From Bubalus kerabau (lineage: Eukaryota; Chordata; Mammalia; Artiodactyla; Bovidae), in contig NC_073633.1 of assembly GCF_029407905.1 (NCBI RefSeq), forward strand, positions 28,410,501-28,474,500: a DNA stretch of 64,000 nt, read 5' to 3'. Position numbers and translations under genes: made by a program. Below are positions 1-11,415 of the stretch, one piece after another. A model generated the notes under the pieces. That model saw only the letters and a program-made list of their open reading frames with translations, was not told the origin of the DNA and made no database searches. How positions within the stretch are numbered: position 1 is the first letter of the stretch; each line of letters starts with the position of its first letter.

Positions 1-352
1 GGGTCATTTCATAGCTTGTTCTTTTCTCTAGGATAGGGTTTATTTTACGCAAAGTCCGACTATATTATGGTAAGAATTGCTGGCATTGTTCTTTGCTCAC
101 ATAAACCATTTTAAGGCATGGGAACGTGTGGCTGCAGACAGCTGTGAGGTTGCCTTACACGGGCGCTCAGAGCAGCGTTGTCAATCCAGTAAAAATGGCT
201 GTGACTAAGTCAGTTGAACTCAAGAACAGTCTTCTTCAAATGTGCCTTTTTCACCTACAGAGATTTTCTCACTAGTTAAAATGAATTTTGTTAGTTCTTA
301 CCAAAACTGGGATCGTTTTTAATGCACATGCTTGCTGAGCTGTTCTTTTTGT

Positions 353-476
353 TTGTTTTTTGTCTGCTCCAGGTCTTAGTTTAGGCTTGTGGGATCTAGT
401 TCCCTGACTAGGGATCGAACCTGGGCCTGCTGCAATGTGAGTGCAGAGTCCTACTCACTGAACCAACCCTCCCCCT
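353..476 (-). mobile_element. CHR-type SINE
   Basis: Antisense tRNA-derived SINE with the blocks GGGATCTAGTTCCCTGA, GGGATCGAACC and GCAGAGTCCTA. The same insertion recurs at 7372-7506, 13200-13330 and 24790-24912 in the other units, so it predates the duplications. Confidence 0.7.
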
Positions 477-685
477 AAAATTAGAATCTTGAGTTGAAGT
501 TATCATGCTGGCAGAACTCTCTGGCTCATCAGATCACCTAGATTCTCTTAAACTCTTGTGCATTTTCAGGAATCCCTAGCTTCCAGCATTCATCCTGGAA
601 ATTTACAGGGTTGTCTGCAATGTGGAAACCAAAATCAGATACAATTCCTATCTCAAATTGCTTTCAGTTGATTGAGGAGCATGTG

Positions 686-686
<1 letters not shown>

Positions 687-750
<64 letters not shown>
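687..750. repeat. (TA)n(CA)n microsatellite
   Basis: About 20 TA units followed by about 11 CA units, placed just before a Bov-tA SINE. Absent from the matching place in the other units. Confidence 0.95.
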
Positions 751-751
751 T

Positions 752-955
752 ACTTCCCTGGTTGCTCAGATGGTAAAGCGTCTGCCTACAAGGTGGGAGA
801 CCTGGGTTCAATCCCTGGGTTGGGAAGATCTCCTGGAGAAGGAAATGGCAACCCACTCCAGTATCCTTGCCTGAAAAATCCCATGGAAGGAGGAGCCTGG
901 TAGGTTACAGTCCATGGGGTCACAAAGAGTTGGACATGACTGAGTGACTTATAAC
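752..955 (+). mobile_element. Bov-tA SINE
   Basis: Sense tRNA-derived bovid SINE, from CTTCCCTGGTTGCTCAG through AAATGGCAACCCACTCC to GACATGACTGAGTGAC. Present only in unit 0. Confidence 0.9.
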
Positions 956-1336
956 TTTATGCCCTATCTTTACTCCCACTAGCCTGGACCCCAATATGTG
1001 AAATGAGGGATCAGACTGGAAGTAGAGAGCTGATGCAGTTACCACCGGGGGAATAAAACCTGCTAGAATGCTTTATTTCCCTACCGTTAAGATTTATTTT
1101 TGTTCCTTCATCTCCCTCTCCATTTCTGTGGCCTCTTTATTAAGCTGTTGAGCCCCCAGTGCTCAGGTGGCCAGCACCCAGTGTGCAGGACTCTAGGATG
1201 TCAGGGAGGAAGGCAGTGCTTACCTTCAGGTGGGTGTCCAGATTCACCCTAAGTGATGATGCTGACTATATCTGCCAAGACCATAAAACTGCTATAACTA
1301 TTAAACTCTGCATTTAAGTAGTTGTGTCTATAAATT

Positions 1337-1562
1337 GGGTTTCCCCAGTAGCTCAGCAGTAAAGAATCTGCCTGCCAATTGAGGAGATGAGGGTTCGATC
1401 CCTGGGTCAGGAAGATCCCCTGGAGGAGAAAACAGCAACCCACTCCAGTATTCTTGCCTGTAAAATTCCACAGACAGAAGAGCCTGGCAGGCTACAGTCC
1501 ACAGGATTGCAAAGAGTCGGATGCCACTTAGCAACTGAGTACCAGACACAATACACACATGC
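1337..1562 (+). mobile_element. Bov-tA SINE with 9-bp target-site duplication
   Basis: Flanked by CTATAAATT at 1328-1336 and 1563-1571. The other units carry an empty site, so the insertion came after duplication. Confidence 0.9.
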
Positions 1563-1969
1563 CTATAAATTATGAAATGACAATGATTCCGTATCCTGGC
1601 CACATCTCACAGACTGCCCAGCAGTAAACATTCATATCTTCCCACCTGCTGTGCCCACTACTGTCCTTCCAGAAAGTCTGCTCCCGGAAGGTGCAGGCAG
1701 GAGTTCAGCCTCAAAAGATGAGGGGACACTCTGTGCAATGGGCACGATTGTAGCAGAGACACAGAGAGTGACCAAAGTGGCTCCGCATTCCCGCTCATGA
1801 GCAGAGGAGTGTGGAGATGTTCCTGCTTGGTGAGTGGGTGGTAATTTCTCCTAGTCTCTTGAGCAGGTGAAAAGCCCACTCCACTGCCAAGATAGCTTAT
1901 TGTAAGAGTACATAAATACTTCTCTGACGTGTCTGAAACATGACTGACTGATGAATTAATTTTCCCTGC

Positions 1970-4199
1970 TTTTGCTGTTGTTCAGTCCCTAGATCATGTC
2001 TGACTCTTTATGACCCCAGGAACTGCAGCATGTCAGGCTTCCCTGTCCATCACCAACTTCTGGAGCTTGCTCAAACTCATGTCCATTGAGTCAGTGATGC
2101 CATCCAGCCATCTGATCCTCTGTCACCTTCTTCTCCTCTTGCCCTCAATCTTTCCCATCATCAATGTCTTCTCCAGTGAATCAGTTCTTCACAATCAGGT
2201 GGCCAAAGAATTGGAGCTTCAGTTTCAGTATTCTAGCAGGTTTTATGACGCTGGTGGTAACTGCATCAAAATTCCAGATTCAAGATTGCCGCTTCGCCTT
2301 CTTTATGATCCAACTCTCACATCCATACATGATTACTGGGTAAACCATAGCTCTGACTACAGGGACCTTTGCCGGTAAAGTAATGTCTCTGCTTTTTAAC
2401 ACACTGTCTAGGTTTGTCACGTCTTTTCTTCCAAGGATCAAGCGTCTTTTAATTTCATGGCTGCAGTCACCATCTGCAGTGAATTTGGAACCTAAGAAAA
2501 AATCTGTCATTGTTTCCACTTTTTCCCCCATCTATTTGCCATAAAGTGATGGGACCAGATGCCATAATCTGTTTTTAAATGTTGAGTTTTAATTCAGCTT
2601 TTTCATTCTCCTCTTTCACCCTTCACCTAGTTCTCTTCGCTTTCTGCCATTAGAGTGATACCATCTGCATATTTGAGACTGTTAATATTTCTCCTGGCAA
2701 ACTTGATTCCAGCTTCTGAATCATCCAGCCCAGCATTTCTCATGGTGTACTCTGCATATAAGTTAAATAAGCAGGGTGACAATATACAGCCTTGAAGTAC
2801 TCTTTTTCCAAATTTGAACCAGACCATTGTTCCATCTTCCTCTTGAGATATCTGTATGCAGGTCAGGAAGCAACAGTTAGAACTGGACATGGAACAACAG
2901 ACTGGTTCCAAATAGGAAAAGGAGTACGTCAAGGCTGTCTATTGTCACCCAGTTTATTTAACTTCTATGCAGAGTACATCATGAGAAACGCTGGACTGGA
3001 AGAAACACAAGCTGGAATTAAGATTTCCAGGAGAAATATTAATACCCTCAGATATGCAGATGACACCACCCTTATGGCAGAAAGTGAAGAGGAACTAAAA
3101 AGCCTCTTGATGAAAGTGAAAGTGGAGAGTGAAAAAGTTGGCTTAAAGCTCAACATTCAGAAAACAAAAATCATGGCATCTGGTCCCATCACTTCATGGG
3201 AAATAGATGGGGAAACAGTGGAAACTGTGTCAGACTTTATTTTTTTGGGCTCCAAAATCACTGCAGATGGTGATTGCAGCCATGAAATTAAAAGACGCTT
3301 ACTCCTTGGAAGGAAAGTTATGACCAACCTAGATAGCATATTCAAAAGCAGAGACAGTACTTTGCCAACAAAGGTTCATCTAGTCAAGGTTATGGTTTTT
3401 CCTGTGGTCATGTATGGATGTGAGAGTTGAACTGTGAAGAAGGCTGAGCGCCGAAGAACTGATGCTTTTGAACTGTGGTGTTGGAGAAGACTCTTGAGAG
3501 TCCCTTGGACTGCAAGGAGATCCAACCAGTCCATTCTGAAGGAGATCATCCCTGGGATTTCTTTGGAAGGAATGATGCTAAAGCTGAAACTCCAGTACTT
3601 TGGCCACCTCATGCAAAGAGTTGACTCATTGGAAAAGACTCTGATGCTGGGAGGGATTGGGGGCAGGAGGAGAAGGGGATGACAGAGGATGAGATGGCTG
3701 GATGGCATGACTGATTCAATGGACGTGAGTCTGAGTGAACTCCGGGAGTTGGTGATGGACAGGGAGGCCTGGCCTGCTGCAATACATGGGGTCGCAAAGA
3801 GTCAGACACGACTGAGCGACTGATCTAATCTGATCTGATTGTTCCATGTACAGTACTAACTCTTGCTTTTTCTCCTGCATACAGGTTTCTTGGGTATTCC
3901 CATCTCTTTAAGAATTTTCCACAGTTGGTTGTGATCCACACAATCAAAGCCTTTAGCATAGTCAATGAAGCAGAAGTAGATTTTTTTTTTAATTCCCTTG
4001 CTTTTTTCTGTGATCCAGCCCGTGTTGGTAATTTGATCTCTGGTTCCTCTGCCTTTTCTAAACTCGGCTTGTACATCTGAAGTTCTCGGTTCACGTACTG
4101 CTGAAGCATAGCTTGAAGGATTTTGAGCATAATCTTGCTAACATGTGAAATGAGTGCAATTGTATGGTAATTTGAACATTCTTTGGCATTCATTTCCAT
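1970..4199 (-). mobile_element. BovB LINE fragment, interrupted
   Basis: Antisense BovB 3' region with decayed reverse-transcriptase coding. It is split by a sense BovB copy at 2836-3837 and resumes at 3838. It starts near the 3' end of the element and stops near 4190. Stops and frameshifts break the coding sequence, so it is a dead fragment. Confidence 0.88.
2836..3837 (+). mobile_element. 5'-truncated BovB LINE nested in BovB
   Basis: Sense copy of about 1 kb carrying the C-terminal part of a reverse transcriptase, with the YADD catalytic motif (LRYADDTTLMAESEE), then a stop where a Trp is expected after YGCES (3427-3429), and an open stretch to about 3682. The 3' end has the BovB-type tail of repeated CTGAT units. 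A 10-bp target-site duplication ATTGTTCCAT stands at 2826-2835 and 3838-3847. Inactive. Confidence 0.9.
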
Positions 4200-4864
4200 G
4201 AGAAGAGGTTATTAGCAAAGAGAATACCCTGTACCCAGTTTGAATACAAACAATACACACAACACCTGCGATATTTACAGAGTGGGCTGCTCTGATCCAC
4301 AGGGCCCTTGACAGAAGGAATATCTTCTCAGAAACTCTCCTCCTGGAACTTACTTAGGCAGCAGGATTTCTGGAGCAACCAGAAGGGATGGAAAAGTCAA
4401 GAAAAGAGAGAATAAAGCTCCAGTCACTGAAGATGGAGTGTCTGCAGGTGAAACTCAGCAGGATACACAATCTTGGCCTGAATTTTAAAAACAAGCGACT
4501 AGCTTCCAGGTCACACAGTCATCCATCAACAATGTGCCCTGGAATATTCCTTAACACATTGTGAAATATTTCAGCATATATAATCTGAATTGTCATTGAA
4601 GAGTTAATGTCACTTTAAGGGATTCTATCTAGGGGGATGTCGATGGGCTGAAAACAGGCATTTCTGGAGAAAAGTTCTTAGGTTCCTTTTTGCATTGTCC
4701 CTCTCCAGATTCCTCTCTGTAGGGCAACTGAAGAATTCCTAGGTCCTTGGCTCTGAGGAGCAGACCTGGAAGTGCTTTGACAATACCTCTAGCATAGCAC
4801 ACTGGAGAGAGAAACAACAACCCATTCCAGGGCTGCCCACATCCAGAGCCCCATCTGCACTCGG

Positions 4865-4903
4865 GGTTTGTGCTCAGCTCCCCCGCAGCCCTCTCTCACT
4901 GTG
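4865..4903 (-). other. 23-RSS of V copy A
   Basis: On the minus strand the heptamer CACAGTG (4897-4903) directly abuts the V exon. A 23-bp spacer follows, then the nonamer GCACAAACC (4865-4873). The heptamer is consensus and the nonamer keeps the central AAA, so RAG recombination to a 12-RSS J segment is expected. Confidence 0.9.
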
Positions 4904-5374
4904 TCACTCAGAGCACAGTAGTACACAGCCGAGTCTGATGCTTGCACTGCCGGTTTCTGCAGGTGGAAGGAGCTGTCACGCTTAACAAGAGTGGCCTGAA
5001 AACCTTCATGCTCTACCTTCTTGTCTGCTGTTAAGCCCTTCAGGAGGAGTTGAGGAGCTTTGTTGAGATGCTGGACGTACCAGAAAACATAGGCAGAAAA
5101 ATCAGCAGTCTGGTAAGTGCAGTTCAGGGTCATGAGAGCCCCCTCTGAGACAGTCACTGGGCCTTCTGTCTGGTTCACTGAGTCACCATTGGTCCCTCCT
5201 GGAAGAGAATCACTTTGTTATGGTAGAAATGTACAGGAGAGGAGTTTTAACTCAGAGAAGAAAAATACAACTTACCCATAATTATGAGACTGAAAAATCA
5301 TTAACATTTGGAATAAAATGTTACTTACTGAATATTAAGATGATCAGAAGAACTGACCGAGTGACAGAATGCAT
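4904..5374 (-). CDS. T-cell receptor alpha V gene, TRAV18-related (copy A)
   Basis: This is a germline V segment for the TCR alpha chain variable domain; it must be joined to a J segment before expression. The leader exon is 5329-5374 (46 nt, starts MHSVTRSVLL, donor GTAAGT). The V exon is 4904-5198 (295 nt, acceptor TTCCAG). The mature domain begins about GDSVNQTEGPV and has Cys23 (LNCTYQ), Trp41 (FWYVQH), the FR3 run DSAVYYC and a CALS end. The frame is open throughout and a good 23-RSS follows, so it looks functional. Leader and framework resemble human TRAV18 from memory; it could equally be a ruminant-specific subgroup. It is almost identical to the copy at 10729-11201 except in CDR1. 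Confidence 0.9.
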
Positions 5375-5574
5375 GTTCGCAAAAGAAAACGATCCTTGTT
5401 CCCTGCAATACACCAGTCTAACAAATCTAGTATTCATCTGGATGTTACAGAAGCTCCTCGCTCAGAAACTGAGAGCCCCTTTCTGTACTGCAGCAATATT
5501 CTGTCTTGTGGCTACAAGCAGGCAAGTGAAACCAGCTCCTGAATACAATGAGGAACCGCATCTGAAGGAAGCCC

Positions 5575-5587
5575 CGCCCTCTGGTGG
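5575..5587 (+). promoter_or_regulatory. CTCF-like motif upstream of V copy A
   Basis: CGCCCTCTGGTGG lies about 200 bp upstream of the leader ATG and resembles the CTCF core on the plus strand. The same motif stands at the same distance in the copies at 11.2 and 23.0 kb. Binding is inferred, not shown. Confidence 0.5.
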
Positions 5588-7371
5588 TGATCGTGAAAAT
5601 TGCACCACAGTGTTGTCTGACCTATTCCTCCTGGTAATAGCTTGTGGGGTACATACAGGAGAATGGGACAGGACCCTAAGAAGAGAGTCCTAAACATAAG
5701 CGTGCTGAGGGAAATATTCTATTATTACTTCCATAATTTTTTGCATGGTACAGGTATCTCTAGCTTCACCAGAAGCCCCAGTTACAATTTCTAGATGGAA
5801 TAGTCAGAGGTTCCTTCCTTGTGTCTGTCTCCAATTCCCATGGGTCAGAGAAGGAGCCCTCTGTGTGGAAAGTGCTTCCTCCTCAACCCAAGTCATTTCT
5901 CTGAAGTAGTTATATTCATGTTGACTCTGTCAACATGCTGTGGAGAAAATTTTTTGTAAGGCAGGTGTCAAATAATGTCTAGTTAAGTGATAAGGTTATT
6001 ATCCTGATTTTTCATGGAATGGCAGATTTGTAAAACAGAATAAAAATAACATACGTGACTTCTTTTGCACTGATATCCGTAGAGTTGATCTTCCAACTGG
6101 AAAACTATTTTTGGACCTTGAACATCAGGTAGCACAGAGAAGGAAAACAGATGAGATGAGCACTAACATTATCCAGCTTACTTCATGGAGGCAGCTTCCA
6201 GGCACCAGTGCATTAAGGATTTACCCCAAATAGTGCAGCTGTCTCACTGTGGGATTGAGACAGAAGAGGAGAACGGAGATCCTGAACTACCTAAAAATTG
6301 TGGACCTCTGTACCAGAGAGGAGGAATGTTGACAAAAAAAGAGAAAGAGAGAGATAAGCTCAGGGCAGGAGTGGGAGGAGGAGTTGGGGGGAGGAGTTGG
6401 ACCATGCTTGGATGACGGCAACCTTACACCTTTAGCCTCATGAGGGACAGGTGGCCTTACTTCGGTAACCTGGTTCTTGAAACACAATCGCTATCATTTC
6501 ACTTCTTGTCACATAGTTGTTTTAATTCAACTAAGTATTTTTTAGGATGTCAAGTTTAGATGCTTATATGTTAGCTGGGTACTCTTCATTCCAGAGGCAC
6601 CTGTACGTGGTGTTCATCTGTCTTCTGTTGGTTTTATTAGGGATTCAGGAATCTCTGTGGAAAGAACTGTTTGCTCAGTCCCTGTCAGCCCATTGGTCTG
6701 GTTTCCTGTGCAATTATCTGGGCTAGTGAAGTGAACCCAGAGGAAGATTTAAGCGGTCATTTCATAGCTTGTTTTCTCAAGGGTTGGGCTTGCCTTATGC
6801 AAAGTAAGACTGTATTATGGTGAGAAGTCAAAACATTGTTCTTTGCTGACATACACCCTTCTAAGGCATGGCAACGCTGCGGCTGCAGGCAGCTGGGAGG
6901 TGGCCTGACACGGGCTCTCAGGCAGTGCTGTCAACCCAGGAACAATGCTGTGACTCTTAGTTGAATTAAGTCGGATTTGTTTATTTTGTTTTTATTTCCA
7001 ATACTCTAGGAGGTGGATCAAAGAGGATCGTGCTGTGATGTACGTCAAAGAGTGTACTGCCTATGTTTTCCTCTAAGAGTTTCATGGATTCTGGCCTTCA
7101 TTTAAGTTGTTAATCCATTTTGAGTTTCTTTTCTGTATGGAGTTGGGAAGGGTTCTAGTGTCATCCTTTTACCTGTAGCTTCCAATGATCTTCCAATTAA
7201 AAATAAATGTTTCTAAATGGCAATGACCAAGTCAGTTGAACATAAGAGCAATCTTCTTCAAAAGATACCTTCTAATGGACATAGAATTTCTCAACAGTCA
7301 AAATGACCTGTTTTTCTAAAATTAGGGTATTTTTTTAATGCATGACTGTTTGCTGAGCTGTTCTGTTTTTT

Positions 7372-7506
7372 TTTTTTGTTGTTGTTGTTTTTGGCTGTGC
7401 TGGGTCTTAATTTCGGCTTGTGAGATCTAGTTCCCTGATCAAGATCAAACTCAGGCCCCCAGCATTGGGAGCGCAGAGTCCTATCCCCTGGACCAAAGTT
7501 CCCCCT
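7372..7506 (-). mobile_element. CHR-type SINE, unit A copy
   Basis: Same insertion as at 353-476, carried by the segmental duplication. Confidence 0.7.
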
Positions 7507-8446
7507 GAAATTAGGGTCTTGAGTCAAGTTCTCATGCTGGCAGGACTCTTGCTCAGCGGATCACCGAGGTTCCCTTAAGCTGTTGTGCATGTTCAGGAAT
7601 CCCTAGGCTCCAGCATTCATTCTGGAAACTTACAGAGTTGTCTACAACATGGAAACCTAAACCAGATATGATTCCTATCTTAAACTGCTTTCAGTTGACT
7701 GAGGAGCAGGTTAAGGAAAAAAAAAAAATCCTCTGCCCTGTCTGTAGTCCCACTAGCCTGGACCCAGAGATGTGGAATGAGGGATCACACCGGAAGGAGA
7801 GAGCTGACACAGTTATATCCAGGGGAATAAAACCTGCTTGGATACTTTCCTTTCACTGTTCAGATTTCGTTTTGTTTTTTCATCTCCCTCTCCCTTCCTA
7901 TGCCCTGTTTATCAAGATGTTGAAGCCCCAGTGCTCAGGTGTTCAACACCCATTGTGCAGGACTCTAGGTTGTTTGGAGGAAATCTGTGTTTACCTTCAG
8001 GTGGGTGTTCAGACATCCCTCCTGTTAAATAAGGATTGGGACTACATCCTCCAGGAATATTAAAACCATTATAACTATTAAATTCTGCATTTTTATAGTT
8101 GTGCCTATAAATTTTTAAATAACAATGATTCAGTGTTTATGCCACATCTGCTAGACTGCCCAGCAATAAAACATATATCTCTTTTCTCATTCTGTGTCCC
8201 CCCACTGCCCTTACAGAACGTCTGGTCCCGAATTTGTAGACAAGAGTTCAGCCTGCAGAGATGCAGAGGGTAAACTCTGTGCAATGGGCCCAATTGTAGC
8301 AGAGATGCAGAGCACTGACCCAAGTGGCTCCACATTCCTGCTCAGGAGCAGAGGAGTGGGGAGATGTTCCTGCTTTGGGAGGGGGTGATACTTTCTCCTA
8401 GTTTCGGAACAGGTGAAAAACTCAGTCCACTCCAATGGCAGTCTGC

Positions 8447-9147
8447 AGTCATGTCCGACTCTTTGCGACCCCATGAATCGCAGCACACCAGGCCTCCGTG
8501 TCCATCACCATCCTCCGGAGTTCACTGAAACTCACGTCCATCGAGTCAGTGATGCCATCCAGTCATCTCATCCTCTGTCGTCCCCTTCTTCTCCTGCCCC
8601 CAATCCCTCCCAGCATCAGAGACTTTTCCAATGAGTCAACTCTTAGCATGAGTTGGCAAAAGAATGGAGTTTCAGCTTTACCATCATTCCTCCCAAAGAA
8701 ATCCCAGGGCTGACCTCCCTCAGAATGGACTGGTTGGATCTCTTTGCAGTCCAAGGGACTCTCAAGAGTCTTCTCCAACACCACAGTTCAAAAGCATCAA
8801 TTCTTTGGCACTCAGCCTTCTTCACAGTCCAACTCTCACATCCATATATGACCACAGGAAAAACCATAGCCTTGACTAGATGAACCTTTGTTGGCTCTTT
8901 GTGATGTCTTTTAATTTCATGGCTGCAGTCACCATCAGCAGTGATTTTGGAGCCCCCCAAAAATAAAGTCTGACACTGTTTCCACTGTTTCCCCATCTAT
9001 TTCCCATGAAGTGATGGGACCAGATGCTATGATCTTCGTTTTCTGAATGTTGAGTTTTAAGCCAACTTTTTCATTCTCCTCTTTCACCTTCATCAAGAGG
9101 CTTTTTGGTTCCTCTTCACTTTCTGCCATAAGGATGGTGTCATCTAC
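8447..9147 (-). mobile_element. BovB LINE fragment
   Basis: Antisense BovB 3' region from AGTCATGTCCGACTC to ATGGTGTCATCT. It joins unit A to unit B and is shorter at both ends than the related copy at 20084-21104. Confidence 0.88.
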
Positions 9148-9607
9148 CATGAAGCAAATTCAGCTTATATTTCAGGATCCCATAGTGTCCTGAGCCCAAG
9201 AAACTTGATTCTGCAATTGCATTTTCTTTTTCTTAAGAAGAGCCTCTGAAATCACAGAAGGCTCAGGCTCTGCAAAACCATCATCTGTACCTGTCAGTCC
9301 CACAGAATCACCCAAGAGGGATAAAGGACGGTGAGGTTCAGAGACCTCCAGAATGCCAGGATAAGTTTCTCTCGGTGAGTTTCATTCATTGCAAGTTACA
9401 GTGAGAGGCACACATTTCTCTGTTTTCTGCTCCTCTGATGTGGGAACATTGTGAATATGTCAAGAATTTAGAATCCCTCTTTTCACTAACAGACTGAGTG
9501 TTTCCTTGGTCACTGAATTTGACACATTTCAAAAGGATCAGAGGCCTCAGTACAGTGATGAAGATAATACGTCAGGTTACATGGTCATGTTTATGTCCAG
9601 AATTTCT

Positions 9608-9731
9608 TTTTTTTTTTTTTTCATTTTACTTTTTTTTTTTTATTTTATTTTATTTTTAAATTTTACATAATTGTATTAGTTTTGCCAAATATCAAAATGA
9701 ATCCGCCACAGGTATACATGTATACCTGTGG
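9608..9731 (-). mobile_element. Hyper-truncated L1 3' end
   Basis: T-rich antisense L1 tail of about 124 bp flanked by a 10-bp duplication CAGAATTTCT (9598-9607 and 9732-9741). Unit C carries an empty site at about 21580. Its 5' end forms a perfect 28-bp palindrome (9705-9732). Confidence 0.8.
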
Positions 9732-10403
9732 CAGAATTTCTCACAGCACAGATCCTCAAGACCAGAATCGCGATCATGACCTAGCATTCTGTAAAGAGCT
9801 GCCATGATGACAAGATGAGGGTGGAGCTGTGTCACCAACATAGAAGCAAGACACCTCATGCACAAAATGTTCACTGACTAGACTGCTCTGACCCCCAGGG
9901 TCCTTGACAGAAGGAATATCTTCTCAGGAAACCATCTTCATGGGACTCACAGCAGCAGCATTTCTTGAGCAACCATAAGAGTTGGAAAAGTCAAGGGAAG
10001 AGAGTGTAAAGGTCCCAGACACTAAAGACAGACTGTCTGCAGGTGAAACTCAGCAAGACACAAAATTGTGGTCTGAATTATAAAAATCAGACAGTAGCTT
10101 TAAGGTCATACGTTCATCCATGAATGAGGTGCCCTGGAAGTTTTCATCAACAGGTTGTGACATATTTCAGCATATATCAACTGAACTGTCATTGAACAGA
10201 GTTAATGTCACTTCCAGGAATTCTATGCCATCTGGAGAAATGTGACTGGGCTCAAAACAGGCATTTCTGGAGAAGGCCTTTTAGATTCCTGTCTTCACTG
10301 TCCCTCCCAGATTCCTCTCTGTAGACCAATCCAAGAATTGCAGGATTCTTGGCACTCAGCTTCAGAGCTGGAAGTACTTTGAAAATGTCTCTGGCATAAA
10401 ACA

Positions 10404-10615
10404 GGGGCTTCCCCGGTGGCTCAGTGGTAAAGAATCTGCCTGCCAAACAGGAGACACGGGTACCATTCCTGGGTCAGGATAATTCCCAAGAGAAAGAAAT
10501 GGCAACCCACTCCAGTCTTCTTGCCTGGGAAATCCCATGGACAGAAGAGCCCACTACAGTCATAGGGTAGTAAAAGAGTCGGACGTGACTTAGTACATAA
10601 ACAACAACACAGCTA
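10404..10615 (+). mobile_element. Bov-tA SINE shared by units B and C
   Basis: Sense SINE flanked by GCATAAAACA at 10394-10403 and 10616-10625, just 3' of V copy B. Unit A has an empty site. Confidence 0.9.
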
Positions 10616-10689
10616 GCATAAAACACCTAAGACAGAAACAACAACCCCCCTGCAGGGCTGTCCACAGCCAGAGCCCCATCTGCACTCGG

Positions 10690-10728
10690 GGTTTGTGCTC
10701 AGCTCCCCCGCAGCCCTCTCTCACTGTG
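10690..10728 (-). other. 23-RSS of V copy B
   Basis: Heptamer CACAGTG (10722-10728), 23-bp spacer and nonamer GCACAAACC (10690-10698). It is identical to the RSS of copy A and should work. Confidence 0.9.
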
Positions 10729-11201
10729 TCACTCAGAGCACAGTAGTACACAGCCGAGTCTGATGCTTGCACTGCCGGTTTCTGCAGGTGGAAGGAGCTG
10801 TCACGCTTAACAAGAGTGGCCTGAAAACCTTCATGCTCTACCTTCTGGTCTGCTGTTAAGCCCTTCAGGAGGAGTTGAGGAGCTTTGTTGAGATGCTGGA
10901 CATACCAGTAAAGATAGGGAGCCGAACTAGCAGTCTGGTAAATGCAGTTCAGGGTCATGAGAGCCCCCTCTGAGACAGTCACTGGGCCTTCTGTCTGGTT
11001 CACTGAGTCACCATTGGTCCCTCCTGGAAGAGAATCACTTTGTTATTGTAGAAATGTACAGGAGGAGAGTTTTCAGTCAGAGAAGAAAAATAAAACTTGC
11101 CCACAATTATAAGAAAGTGAAAAATAATTAACATTTAGAATACAATGTTACTTACTGAATATTAAGATGATCAGAAGAACTGAGTGAGTGGCAGAATGCA
11201 T
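10729..11201 (-). CDS. T-cell receptor alpha V gene, TRAV18-related (copy B)
   Basis: Second copy of the same V subgroup. The leader exon is 11156-11201 (starts MHSATHSVLL, donor GTAAGT) and the V exon is 10729-11023 (295 nt). Cys23, Trp41 and the YYCALS end are present and the frame is open. The protein matches copy A at every framework position except Thr to Ile after Cys23 and Phe to Tyr before Trp41. Its CDR1 is changed throughout (about TASSAPYL against TADFSAYV) and one CDR2 residue differs (Lys to Gln). The 3' flank, by contrast, matches copy C, including a shared SINE insertion, so the gene looks like a mosaic. It is likely functional. Confidence 0.9.
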
Positions 11202-11402
11202 GTTCGCAAAAGAAAACGATCCTTGTTCCCTGCAATACACCAGTCTAACAAATCTAGTATTCATCTGGATGTTACAGAAGCTCCTCGCTCAGAAACTGAG
11301 AGCCCCTTTCTGTACTGCAGCAATATTCTGTCTTGTGGCTACAAAGCAGGCAAGTGAAACCAGCTCCTGAATACAATGAGGAACCGCATTTGAAGGAAGC
11401 CC

Positions 11403-11415
11403 CGCCCTCTGGTGG
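11403..11415 (+). promoter_or_regulatory. CTCF-like motif upstream of V copy B
   Basis: CGCCCTCTGGTGG about 200 bp upstream of the leader ATG, conserved in position and orientation with copies A and C. Function is inferred. Confidence 0.5.

Larger units (their letters stand above)
1..1969. repeat. Segmental duplication unit 0 (distal 5' flank of an off-window V gene)
   Basis: This stretch aligns with 6757-8446, 12590-14273 and 24444-26040, which lie 1.38-1.40 kb upstream of the leader ATGs of copies A, B and C. Shared landmarks are the start TCATTTCATAGCTTG, a CHR-type SINE and the end near CACTCCACT. It differs by its own (TA)n(CA)n tract and two Bov-tA insertions. Confidence 0.85.
4200..8446. 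repeat. Segmental duplication unit A
   Basis: Holds V copy A, its 3' flank and about 3 kb of 5' flank. The 5' flank and V exon are nearly identical to unit B. The 3' flank (4200-4860) lacks the Bov-tA found in units B and C and is closer to the TRAV18-like unit at 26.0-26.7 kb. No other gene is seen in 5400-8446. Confidence 0.85.

Noticed and set aside
611..874. Open frame with long Tyr-Ile and Thr-His runs
   Set aside because: Translation of the (TA)n(CA)n microsatellite and a SINE.
2792..3430. 212-codon reverse-transcriptase open frame as a host gene
   Set aside because: It is part of a 5'-truncated BovB LINE with a stop in place of Trp; annotated as a mobile element.
5220..5693. 157-codon plus-strand open frame over the leader and upstream region of V copy A
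   Set aside because: It is antisense to the leader exon and promoter flank; the copies at 11.2 and 23.1 kb break the frame and there is no recognisable homology.
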